From the NCBI GenBank assembly GCA_016780695.1, contig JADHLK010000037.1, forward strand, positions 1 to 11,324: DNA of 11,324 nt, written 5' to 3'. Under the pieces are notes generated by a model, which was not told the DNA's origin, did not search any database, and saw only the letters and a program-made list of their open reading frames with translations. Positions 1 through 5,972 of the stretch are shown here, one piece after another. The DNA is from Alphaproteobacteria bacterium (GTDB lineage: Bacteria; Pseudomonadota; Alphaproteobacteria; Puniceispirillales; Puniceispirillaceae). Positions within the stretch are counted from its first letter, which is position 1; each line of letters starts with the position of its first letter. The position numbers and the translations under genes were made by a program.

Positions 1-114
1 CGGCATCTGGATTAGCGGCTTCGCAAAACTGTCACAAAATATAGGTAGGGTGGTTGCACAGACCCGCAATATCTGGTTTGATTACCGGAAAATAACGATA
101 AGGAGATGCTGAGA

Positions 115-708
115 ATGAATGCGATTTTGCCACGCGCGTCAGGGTTGGCTGGAAGCAAGCCACCTGCGCTGGTATTGAACGCAGATTTCAGGCCGCTCAG
201 CTATTTTCCGCTGTCTCTCTGGTCCTGGCAAGATGCCATCAAGGCGGCCTTTCTGGGCCGCGTCAATATTGTTCAGGAATATGACGAGGTGGTCAGCTCG
301 CCCAGTTTTGAGATGCATCTGCCATCTGTTATTGCGCTGAAGGAATATGTAACCCAATCGCGCAACCCGGCCTTTACCCGCTTTAATGTGTTTTTACGGG
401 ACCGGTTCAGCTGCCAATATTGCGCGCAGCCCTTTCCGGCCCCGGAACTAACCTTTGATCATGTTGTGCCGCGTTCCAGAGGCGGGCGCACCAGCTGGGA
501 AAATGTGGTTGCGGCCTGCACCAGCTGCAATCTTCAAAAGGCCAATATGCTGCCCCAGACCTGCGGGATGCACCCGATTAAAAAACCGGCGGCCCCAACC
601 AGCTGGCAGCTGCAGGAACGCGGCCGCAGCTTTCCGCCGAACCATCTCCACCATAGCTGGACGGATTATCTCTACTGGGATATTGAGCTGGATACGGACA
701 GCCAGTAA
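115..708 (+). CDS. HNH endonuclease-domain protein
   Basis: A small (197 aa) cytoplasmic protein with a zinc-supported HNH nuclease fold in its second half. The visible motif runs C100-x2-C103, D115-H116 in 'FDHVVPRSRGG', N130 in 'WENVV', then C135-x2-C138-N139 and K142, so all metal and catalytic positions expected of the McrA-like HNH family (COG1403) are present. The first 95 residues form a separate conserved-looking region with no motif I can name. I chose ATG 115 over ATG 106 because AGGAG at 101-105 touches ATG 106 but lies nine bases from ATG 115. Stand-alone HNH proteins of this layout are common in alphaproteobacteria as chromosomal genes of unknown role. No methylase, restriction subunit or phage gene lies nearby, so a restriction role is not supported. 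Domain certain, biological function unknown. Confidence 0.88.
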   Translation: MNAILPRASGLAGSKPPALVLNADFRPLSYFPLSLWSWQDAIKAAFLGRVNIVQEYDEVVSSPSFEMHLPSVIALKEYVTQSRNPAFTRFNVFLRDRFSCQYCAQPFPAPELTFDHVVPRSRGGRTSWENVVAACTSCNLQKANMLPQTCGMHPIKKPAAPTSWQLQERGRSFPPNHLHHSWTDYLYWDIELDTDSQ

Positions 709-731
709 GCAAAGCCAGTAAGCAAAGCCAG
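701..731. repeat. 13-bp tandem duplication over the HNH stop codon
   Basis: The unit GCCAGTAAGCAAA occurs at 701-713 and 714-726, followed by the first five bases of a third copy (727-731). The first copy contains the TAA stop of the HNH gene (706-708). The unit is not a multiple of three, but the first TAA is kept, so copy-number change would not alter the protein. It most likely arose by slippage and fills nearly the whole gap to the convergent coq7 stop. Confidence 0.9.
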
Positions 732-733
732 CG

Positions 734-1255
734 TCAGATTTTTTCAGCGATTCGGATAGCCGTCCGGCAGCCTGTCTGGATAAAATCGCGTAATAGCGGC
801 CAGCCGGGAGTCGCCTCGCCGTGATGCGCCTTGCCAATATCCCGGTGCTCCAGCTCCTCATCACGGAAACGCGCCAGCGTTTCGGCCAGCTCTGGCTCTT
901 CGCCAGCCGCATTCAGCGCCTGAACCTGCCGATCATAATGGCTGCCGATCACTTCTTCGACGGCGATGGTGCAGGCCATCGCAGCCCGTGGCCCCAGCGC
1001 GGCTGTCGCTGCCCCCAGCACAAAACCGGCTGCCCCCCAGACCGGGTCCAGCAAGGAGGGGCGCACCTGATAGTCATTCAGCAGCTCATCAAAACTGTCC
1101 AGATGTTCCTGCTCTTGGGCCATCATATGGCGAATCTCAGCTGCCTCCGGCCGATTGCCCAGCACCGCCAGCTGGCCCTTATAGATGGTTTGGGCCGCCC
1201 GTTCGCCGGCATGGTTCACCCGTAAAAATTCTTCCAGCCTTACCTTTTCTGTCAT
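734..1255 (-). CDS. coq7: Coq7 demethoxyubiquinone hydroxylase
   Basis: A 173-aa di-iron monooxygenase of the ubiquinone pathway. It hydroxylates 2-polyprenyl-3-methyl-6-methoxy-1,4-benzoquinone at the membrane surface, the penultimate step of ubiquinone synthesis. All ligands of the two-helix-pair site are visible: E18 in 'VNHAGE', E48-x2-H51 in 'EQEH', E100 in 'VEEVIGSHY', and E134-x2-H137 in 'EELEHRDIG'. Length is normal for the short bacterial/mitochondrial Coq7 form. I prefer ATG 1255 to the in-frame TTG six bases upstream (1261) because an AGGT lies eight bases before the ATG. It is the last gene of the yqaA-dsbB-coq7 operon, starting 12 bases after the dsbB stop, and ends 25 bases from the convergent HNH gene. 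Confidence 0.95.
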   Translation of the reverse strand: MTEKVRLEEFLRVNHAGERAAQTIYKGQLAVLGNRPEAAEIRHMMAQEQEHLDSFDELLNDYQVRPSLLDPVWGAAGFVLGAATAALGPRAAMACTIAVEEVIGSHYDRQVQALNAAGEEPELAETLARFRDEELEHRDIGKAHHGEATPGWPLLRDFIQTGCRTAIRIAEKI

Positions 1256-1267
1256 GCCCAATACCTG

Positions 1268-1768
1268 TTATCTGTGCGCCTTTACCAGAGCTTGCAGGGC
1301 CAGCGCCGCGATAGCCAGACTGGCCAGCATATTCCAGCCTGCCATCGACAGGCCCAGAAAAGACCAGGCAATCTCATCACAGCGCACCACTGGGGTGGCC
1401 AGCAACCTATCTGTTAAACTGGCCAGATCGCCGCCAATGTCAAGGCTGGCGGAACAGCCTGTCGGGCCGGACCAGAATTTTTGTTCTACCCCGACATGAT
1501 AAAAGGCAATCGCCGCGCTGGTCAGCGCCCCGGCCGCCGCCAGCATCAGGGCCGCAGAGCGGGATTTCCAGACCAGAGCTGCGGCCAGAATCACCAGCAG
1601 ATGCGGCCAGCGCTGCCAAATACAGAGCTGGCACGGCAGCAGCCCGCCCAGATATTCAAACCCCAGCGCCGCCAGCAGCAAAAGGCTGGACGCAGCCGCA
1701 CAGGCCAGCGCCGCAGCACGGGTGCTTGCAAGCGGATTAAAACGGTATCGCACGCCCGCTCTGCTCAT
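1268..1768 (-). CDS. dsbB: DsbB-family disulfide bond formation protein B
   Basis: A 166-aa inner-membrane protein with four hydrophobic segments (roughly residues 18-36, 56-70, 71-91 and 139-160). It reoxidises periplasmic DsbA and passes the electrons to ubiquinone. The first periplasmic redox pair is C46-x2-C49 in 'LPCQLCIWQR', and the second is C105 and C130 in the larger loop; 'YHVGVEQ' and the C-terminal 'GLSMAGWN' are also family hallmarks. ATG 1768 overlaps the yqaA stop as ATGA, which favours it over the upstream in-frame GTG at 1792 that would run 28 bases into yqaA; a GGTGGA lies just before it. The overlap suggests translational coupling. No DsbA partner is in the window. Whether it is DsbB or the close DsbI type cannot be decided here. 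Confidence 0.92.
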   Translation of the reverse strand: MSRAGVRYRFNPLASTRAAALACAAASSLLLLAALGFEYLGGLLPCQLCIWQRWPHLLVILAAALVWKSRSAALMLAAAGALTSAAIAFYHVGVEQKFWSGPTGCSASLDIGGDLASLTDRLLATPVVRCDEIAWSFLGLSMAGWNMLASLAIAALALQALVKAHR

Positions 1769-2388
1769 AGTCCACCAACTTGCAATATCCACAGCCCTAG
1801 CACAATCAACCCGCCTAACAGGGTGCTGAGCCCGGCAACAATTTTCGGATCACGGTAAAAGCGCACCAGCCCGGCAACCAGCAAAAAGCGCAGGCTGCGC
1901 CCCACCGCCGAAATGAGGAGGAAGGGCACCAGCCCATAGCCGAACAGCCCGGCACTGACCGCGATGACCTTATAGGGTAGTGGGGTAAAGGCTCCGATAA
2001 AGACCAGTATCAGCCCCAGTTTTTGATAGCCAAGGGCCACTCGTTCAAAAGCATCAGCATCAATGCCGGGGAGGGCGGTCAGCATAGCCGTCAACGCCGC
2101 GCCTATGCCGATCCCCAACAGCCAGCCAATCAGCCCGCCAACAACCGAGGCAGCAGCAGTCAACAAAGCCAGCTCCAGCCAGCGCTGGCGCGCCGCGGCG
2201 ACACAGGCGACCAGAAGCGGGTCGGTGGGAATCGGGATTATCACCGATTCGAGGGCTGAATAGACATAAAGGGTCAGGCGCGCACGCGGCGAATCCGCCT
2301 GCTTTCTGGCCGCCCCGATCAGCGGCCCCAACCAGCGAAAAAGAGGCAGGGCAAAAATTTTTTCAGCAGTCAAGAAGTGCCAGCGCAT
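1765..2388 (-). CDS. yqaA: YqaA-family (DedA/VTT-like) membrane protein
   Basis: A 207-aa integral membrane protein of the YqaA branch of the DedA/SNARE-associated (VTT) family. Related members act as lipid carriers (flippases) and affect envelope homeostasis, but the role of YqaA itself is not established. Visible family features are 'ESVIIPIPTDPLL' at 47-59 (the re-entrant loop region), 'FTPLPYKVIAVSAGLFG' at 134-150 and 'GRSLRF' at 163-168, with hydrophobic stretches near 71-100, 124-135, 140-162 and 184-203. The start is fixed by a full AGGAGG six bases upstream (complement of 2395-2400), the best ribosome site in the window. It is the first protein gene of the minus-strand operon, downstream of tRNA-Leu, and its stop overlaps the dsbB start. 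Confidence 0.88.
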   Translation of the reverse strand: MRWHFLTAEKIFALPLFRWLGPLIGAARKQADSPRARLTLYVYSALESVIIPIPTDPLLVACVAAARQRWLELALLTAAASVVGGLIGWLLGIGIGAALTAMLTALPGIDADAFERVALGYQKLGLILVFIGAFTPLPYKVIAVSAGLFGYGLVPFLLISAVGRSLRFLLVAGLVRFYRDPKIVAGLSTLLGGLIVLGLWILQVGGL

Positions 2389-2458
2389 CAGCGGCCTCCT
2401 TTTGCGAGACGGTCCGCCGAGCCAGCGGTGATCGGGTCAATCCCATATCTGAAGCGGA

Positions 2459-2543
2459 TGGTGGGGGTACTCGGACTTGAACCGAGAAGCCTTGCGGCAC
2501 TGGATTTTGAATCCAGCGTGTTTACCAATTTCACCATACCCCC
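2459..2543 (-). tRNA. tRNA-Leu (anticodon CAA)
   Basis: An 85-base class II tRNA read on the minus strand. The acceptor stem GGGGGTA/TACCCCC pairs perfectly over seven bases, with discriminator A and a genome-encoded CCA (complement of 2459-2461). The anticodon arm is CTGGA-TTCAAAA-TCCAG with anticodon CAA, decoding UUG. The T arm CTCGG-TTCAAGT-CCGAG is canonical, and the long variable arm expected for leucine lies between them. It sits 70 bases upstream of yqaA in the same direction with no clear terminator between, so a shared transcript is possible. No integrase or duplicated 3' end is found next to it. Confidence 0.97.
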
Positions 2544-2602
2544 AAATCTGTGACAGCCGGGGCCGTCTTTTTTTCCATGTGAAAAACAACCACCAGATGC
2601 TT

Positions 2603-2623
2603 ACACTTGTTTCGGAACACTTG
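2603..2623. promoter_or_regulatory. Candidate operator: near-palindrome inside ACACTTG direct repeats
   Basis: ACACTTG occurs at 2603-2609 and 2617-2623, 14 bases apart, and the bases between them form the near-palindrome TGTTTCGGAACA (2608-2619, ten of twelve positions symmetric). A third ACACTTG lies at 2730-2736, overlapping the likely -35 of the binding-protein gene. The layout suits a dimeric regulator, and the IclR protein encoded downstream is the obvious candidate; that assignment is inference. Confidence 0.35.
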
Positions 2624-2733
2624 CAAATATCAAATAAGACGGTAACCTGAACGGTGTGTGGGCCTCTGACTTTATACCGAGAGGGGCAGATGCAAATTGG
2701 TGCGAAGGGCACAAATTCTGGTCGGTTTCACAC

Positions 2734-2762
2734 TTGAATCTGAGCTGCATCAATGGTTAAAT
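2734..2762 (+). promoter_or_regulatory. Candidate sigma-70 promoter for the importer operon
   Basis: TTGAAT (2734-2739), a 17-base spacer and TTAAAT (2757-2762) each match four of six consensus positions. Transcription would begin near 2769 and give a leader of about 44 bases to the binding-protein start. The rest of the 2544-2812 gap holds no gene and no riboswitch fold that I recognise; it is AT-richer than its surroundings. Confidence 0.4.
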
Positions 2763-2812
2763 TTCGAAATTGCGTCATTAATGTCGCATTTGAATCAATT
2801 TGGGAGGATATG

Positions 2813-3814
2813 ATGAAATCCGTTATTTTTGGGCTGGCCGTTGCTGGCTCTGCCTTTTTGTTTTCTGCCGGTGCGCAGGCCGCTGATGATTGCGGCGAGA
2901 TCACCATCGCTGAAATGAACTGGGCTTCCGCAGAATTTATCGCCAATCTTGACAAGGTGGTTCTGGAAGAAGGTTTTGGCTGTTCGGTTGAGCTGATACC
3001 GGGTGCTACCATGACCACTTTTGCCTCAATGGAATCCAAGGGTGAGCCTATGGTTGCGCCGGAATTGTGGGCAAATGCTGTTCAGACGCCGCTGAAAAAA
3101 GCTGTTGAAGAAGGTCGTATGGCCGTTTTGAACATGGCCCCGATCACCGGGGCTGGTGAGGGCTGGATGATCTCCTCCTCAGTCGCCAAGGCTAATAATC
3201 TGAAGACAGTGAGCGATGTTCTGGCCCGTCCGGACCTGTTCCCGCATCCAGAAGATGCGAAAAAGGGTGGTCTTGTGACCTGCCCGTCCGGCTGGGGTTG
3301 CCAGATTGCTACCGGACAGCTGTTCAAGGCGTTCGGCATGGAAGATAAGGGTTGGCAGATGGTTGACCCGGGTTCATCTGCCGGTTTGGACGGCTCTATC
3401 GAAAAGGCGGCCACCCGTCAGGAAGCCTGGTTCGGTTATTACTGGGGCCCGACAGTTCTGGCCTCCAAGGCTGGCTTGACCCTGCTTGACATGGGTGAAT
3501 TCGCCGGCAATGACAATTGGGATAACTGTATTATGGTGCCCGAATGTGCAGACCCGAAGCCGACTGGCTGGGTGACCTCTGTTGTTACCACAACCGTGGC
3601 CAGCGACTTTTTCAAGAATGGCCCGGAAGCATCCAAGGGTTACATGGAAAAGCGCCAATTCCCGGCTGAGGTCATGAACAAAATGCTGGTTTGGATGAAC
3701 AGCAATCAGGCCAGCGGCGAGGACGCAGCCTATGAGTTTTTGGCCAAGTATCCTCAAGTTTGGAACAGCTGGGTTCCGGCTGATGTAGCAGCCAAAATCA
3801 AGGCCGCTCTTTAG
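2813..3814 (+). CDS. proX: Glycine betaine/quaternary-amine ABC transporter substrate-binding protein (OpuAC/ProX type)
   Basis: A 333-aa periplasmic binding protein of the OpuAC family feeding the permease and ATPase encoded next. Residues 1-23 are a signal peptide (K2, hydrophobic core, cleavage after 'AQA'), leaving a mature protein starting ADDCGE. There are many tryptophans (W37, W86, W118, W161, W206, W211, W253 among them); proteins of this family hold quaternary amines in an aromatic cage, but which residues form it here is not visible. Six cysteines lie in three close pairs: 27/57, 157/163 and 239/245. I chose ATG 2813, five bases after GGGAGG; the adjacent ATG 2810 is only two bases from it, and the in-frame ATG 2753 would add a non-secretory extension. 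Substrate could be glycine betaine, proline betaine, choline or TMAO (TmoX-like); sequence reading alone does not decide. Confidence 0.88.
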   Translation: MKSVIFGLAVAGSAFLFSAGAQAADDCGEITIAEMNWASAEFIANLDKVVLEEGFGCSVELIPGATMTTFASMESKGEPMVAPELWANAVQTPLKKAVEEGRMAVLNMAPITGAGEGWMISSSVAKANNLKTVSDVLARPDLFPHPEDAKKGGLVTCPSGWGCQIATGQLFKAFGMEDKGWQMVDPGSSAGLDGSIEKAATRQEAWFGYYWGPTVLASKAGLTLLDMGEFAGNDNWDNCIMVPECADPKPTGWVTSVVTTTVASDFFKNGPEASKGYMEKRQFPAEVMNKMLVWMNSNQASGEDAAYEFLAKYPQVWNSWVPADVAAKIKAAL

Positions 3815-3829
3815 GCATACTGAAAAATT

Positions 3830-3868
3830 GAAAAGAGCCAGCCTGTCTGGCTCTTTTCTTTTTATTTT
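3830..3868 (+). terminator. Intrinsic terminator between binding-protein and permease genes
   Basis: A perfect 12-bp stem (GAAAAGAGCCAG at 3830-3841 with CTGGCTCTTTTC at 3847-3858), a five-base loop CCTGT, and then a T-rich tail. It starts 16 bases after the binding-protein stop and ends about 45 bases before the permease start. Since no good promoter is evident between it and the permease, it probably acts as a partial terminator that leaves the binding protein in excess over the membrane parts. Confidence 0.88.
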
Positions 3869-3912
3869 GTGATTTTTTCAGAAATCAGACCAACAGTAAA
3901 TGAGGCTGAAGG

Positions 3913-4803
3913 ATGAGTTTTTTAACCGAAATCCCTACCATGGGCCGCACTGATTTGCGGGACTTCAAAAAGGGCATTGATGACAGCTTTCGCGAATTCA
4001 CCTTCAATTATGGTGAAGTGATTGAGAATTTCTTTGAACCGCTGCTGCAATTCATGATCTGGTTTGAAAGATTGCTGCTGGCCGCGCCCTGGCCGATCAT
4101 TCTGATTGTGATTGCTGGCCTGTCTTGGCTGGGCTCTCGCAGCTGGAAGCTAACCGTTGGCGCAGTCGCTGCCTTTTTGGTGATCGGCTATCTGGATATG
4201 TGGGAAGATACCATGGCCACGGTCGCGATTATTTCGGTGGCGACCCTACTCTGTATCGGGGTGGGTATTCCGCTGGGGGTTTTGATGGCCCGTTCCAATC
4301 GAGCGCAGACGATTATCACACCGGTTCTGGATGTGATGCAGACAATTCCGAGTTTTGTTTATTTGATTCCGGTGGTGATGCTGCTGGGTATCGGCAAGGT
4401 GCCGGGTTTGCTGGCTGTGTGCATTTATGCGATCCCGCCGATTGTGCGGCTGACCAATCTGGGTATCCGGCTGGTTGACCGGGATGTGATGGAAGCCGCC
4501 GAAGCATTTGGTGCGGATTACCGGCAAAAGCTGTTCGGGGTGCAGATACCGCTGGCGTTGCCGAATATTTTTGCTGGTGTGAACCAGACCATCATGATGG
4601 CCCTTGCGATGGTGGTGATTGCCTCGATGATCGGGGTGAAGGGGCTCGGTGTGCCGGTGTTGCGCGCCATTTCCAACCAGTATCTGGCACTTGGTCTGCT
4701 TAATGGTCTGGCGATTGTCGCCCTGGCCATTATCTTTGACCGGGTGTCCCAGCAATATGGCAAGCGCTTGCAGCGCCACCGCGAGGGAGGCCACAATGTC
4801 TGA
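3913..4803 (+). CDS. proW: ProW-type ABC transporter permease
   Basis: A 296-aa inner-membrane permease of the quaternary-amine (QAT/ProW-OpuAB) class, which would form the dimeric channel of the importer. About 55 polar N-terminal residues precede the first hydrophobic segment (57-75), followed by segments near 81-94, 102-125, 147-178, 220-245 and 256-275. The EAA loop that contacts the ATPase is clear at 194-216 ('EAAEAFGAD' ... 'IPLALP'), and 'MQTIPSFVYLIPVVMLLGIG' at 142-161 is a ProW signature. GAGG at 3902-3905, seven bases before ATG 3913, supports the start. It lies 98 bases after the binding-protein gene, beyond the hairpin terminator, and overlaps the ATPase gene by eight bases. Confidence 0.94.
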   Translation: MSFLTEIPTMGRTDLRDFKKGIDDSFREFTFNYGEVIENFFEPLLQFMIWFERLLLAAPWPIILIVIAGLSWLGSRSWKLTVGAVAAFLVIGYLDMWEDTMATVAIISVATLLCIGVGIPLGVLMARSNRAQTIITPVLDVMQTIPSFVYLIPVVMLLGIGKVPGLLAVCIYAIPPIVRLTNLGIRLVDRDVMEAAEAFGADYRQKLFGVQIPLALPNIFAGVNQTIMMALAMVVIASMIGVKGLGVPVLRAISNQYLALGLLNGLAIVALAIIFDRVSQQYGKRLQRHREGGHNV

Positions 4804-5839
4804 AGCTAAGGTATCGATCAAGAACCTGTATAAGATTTTCGGTCGCAAGCCCGCAGATATGGTGGCGCATGTGGAAAACGGTGTCAGCAAGGCTGATTTG
4901 CTGGAGAATTATGGCCATATTCTGGGCTTGAATAATGTGTCGATTGATATAGCTCCGCGCGCCATACAGGTGGTGATGGGCCTGTCCGGGTCCGGCAAGT
5001 CAACGCTTATCCGGCATATCAACCGGCTGATTGAACCGACTGCCGGTCAGGTGGTTGTGGATGGCGATGATGTTTTGCAGATGGATGAGGCGCAGCTGCG
5101 CGACTTCCGCCGCAAAAAAGCCTCTATGGTGTTTCAGAAATTCGCCCTGCTGCCGCATCGCTCAGTGATTGACAATGTGGCCTATGGGTTGAAGATTCAA
5201 GGCGTAGATGCTGGCCAATACACAAAGACTGCCCAGCATTGGATTGAACGGGTCGGCCTGTCTGGTTTTGAGAATAATTTTCCGGCCCAGCTATCCGGCG
5301 GTATGCAACAGCGGGTGGGTTTGGCCCGCGCGCTGGCAACAGACAGCGAATTGCTGCTGATGGATGAAGCCTTTTCTGCCCTTGATCCGCTGATCCGCTC
5401 GGATATGCAGGATATTTTGCTGGCCTTGCAGGATGAGCTGCACAAAACCATCATTTTCATCACCCATGATCTGGATGAAGCGCTGAAAATTGGCGATAAT
5501 ATCACTATTTTGCGTGATGGCGCGGTTGTCCAGAATGGCCGCCCGCAAGATATCGTCATGTCACCGGCAGATGATTACGTTACTGATTTCATCAAGGATA
5601 TCAATAAGGCGCGGGTGCTGCAGGTAAGCTCGGTCATGGGAAAAGAACAGGGTATCAAAGGCCCGTCGCTTGAAGCCAACACGCTGCTGGAAGATGCCAT
5701 GCAGTCCGTGATTGACAGCAAGGCCAATGGTGCTGTGGTAACCAAGAATGGCAAAAAGGTCGGTACCGCTTCTCTGGCCGCGATGGTGAAAGCGATTGCC
5801 CGCGCGGAGAAAACTGGCGATACCGAAACCTATCGCTGA
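4796..5839 (+). CDS. proV: ProV-type quaternary-amine transporter ATP-binding protein
   Basis: A 347-aa cytoplasmic ATPase that would drive the importer. Visible motifs are Walker A 'GLSGSGKST' (62-70), Q-loop Q114 in 'VFQKFALLPHRSV', the signature 'LSGGMQQRV' (166-174), Walker B 'LLLMDE' (186-191), the D-loop 'SALDP' and switch H224 in 'FITHDLDEA'. The ~40-residue N-terminal stretch with 'LYKIFGRKP' and the 'GVSKADLLE' segment is typical of ProV/OpuAA. After the nucleotide domain only about 70 residues remain (278-347), room for one CBS-like unit and not the tandem pair of E. coli ProV. ATG 4796 is preceded by GAGGGAGG at five bases; the open frame extends upstream inside the permease gene but without support. 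The eight-base overlap with the permease gene implies coupled translation. Confidence 0.95.
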   Translation: MSEAKVSIKNLYKIFGRKPADMVAHVENGVSKADLLENYGHILGLNNVSIDIAPRAIQVVMGLSGSGKSTLIRHINRLIEPTAGQVVVDGDDVLQMDEAQLRDFRRKKASMVFQKFALLPHRSVIDNVAYGLKIQGVDAGQYTKTAQHWIERVGLSGFENNFPAQLSGGMQQRVGLARALATDSELLLMDEAFSALDPLIRSDMQDILLALQDELHKTIIFITHDLDEALKIGDNITILRDGAVVQNGRPQDIVMSPADDYVTDFIKDINKARVLQVSSVMGKEQGIKGPSLEANTLLEDAMQSVIDSKANGAVVTKNGKKVGTASLAAMVKAIARAEKTGDTETYR

Positions 5840-5911
5840 ACCGGCTGTTGATTTGCCGGACGGGCAAGCCGCGGTTTCCTGCCAAAAAAGATAAAAAAAA
5901 ATAAAGACTTG

Positions 5912-5964
5912 CAATCTGCTGTGATCAAGCCCATCTTCATATCTGGGACTGGCATAGCAGATTG
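5912..5964. promoter_or_regulatory. 12-bp inverted repeat before the iclR-type gene
   Basis: CAATCTGCTGTG (5912-5923) and CATAGCAGATTG (5953-5964) are inverted copies with one mismatch in twelve, their centres 41 bases apart. The right arm ends nine bases before the regulator's ATG, and the left arm overlaps a TTGCAA (5909-5914) that could be a -35 box. The spacing suits binding on the same DNA face with looping, or autoregulation by the encoded protein. Otherwise the 5840-5972 gap holds an A-rich tract (5884-5905) and no gene. Confidence 0.45.
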
Positions 5965-5972
5965 ATGAGCTT

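Noticed and set aside
708..745. Terminator between the HNH and coq7 genes
   Set aside because: There is a T-run at 739-744 but no convincing stem in front of it; only 4-5-bp pairings with long loops can be drawn.
448..912. 154-residue minus-strand open frame overlapping the HNH and coq7 genes
   Set aside because: It lies across the HNH gene and the end of coq7, has low-complexity arginine-rich composition and no motif; both overlapped genes are certain.
115..2388. Defence island built around the HNH protein
   Set aside because: Neighbours are coq7, dsbB, yqaA and a tRNA, all housekeeping; there is no methylase, helicase, toxin or effector gene.
2459..2543. tRNA-Leu as an integration site of a mobile element
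   Set aside because: No integrase, no repeated tRNA 3' end, and housekeeping genes follow directly downstream of the tRNA.
2437..2712. 91-residue minus-strand open frame over the tRNA
   Set aside because: It translates through the tRNA-Leu gene and has no coding character.
2753..2812. Extended start of the binding-protein gene at 2753
   Set aside because: It would place 20 extra residues ahead of a textbook signal peptide, while GGGAGG sits correctly before ATG 2813; the extension also overlaps the likely -10 box.
4246..4890. 214-residue minus-strand open frame opposite the permease gene
   Set aside because: It is antisense to well-conserved permease and ATPase sequence and is histidine/glutamine-rich as expected of a shadow frame.
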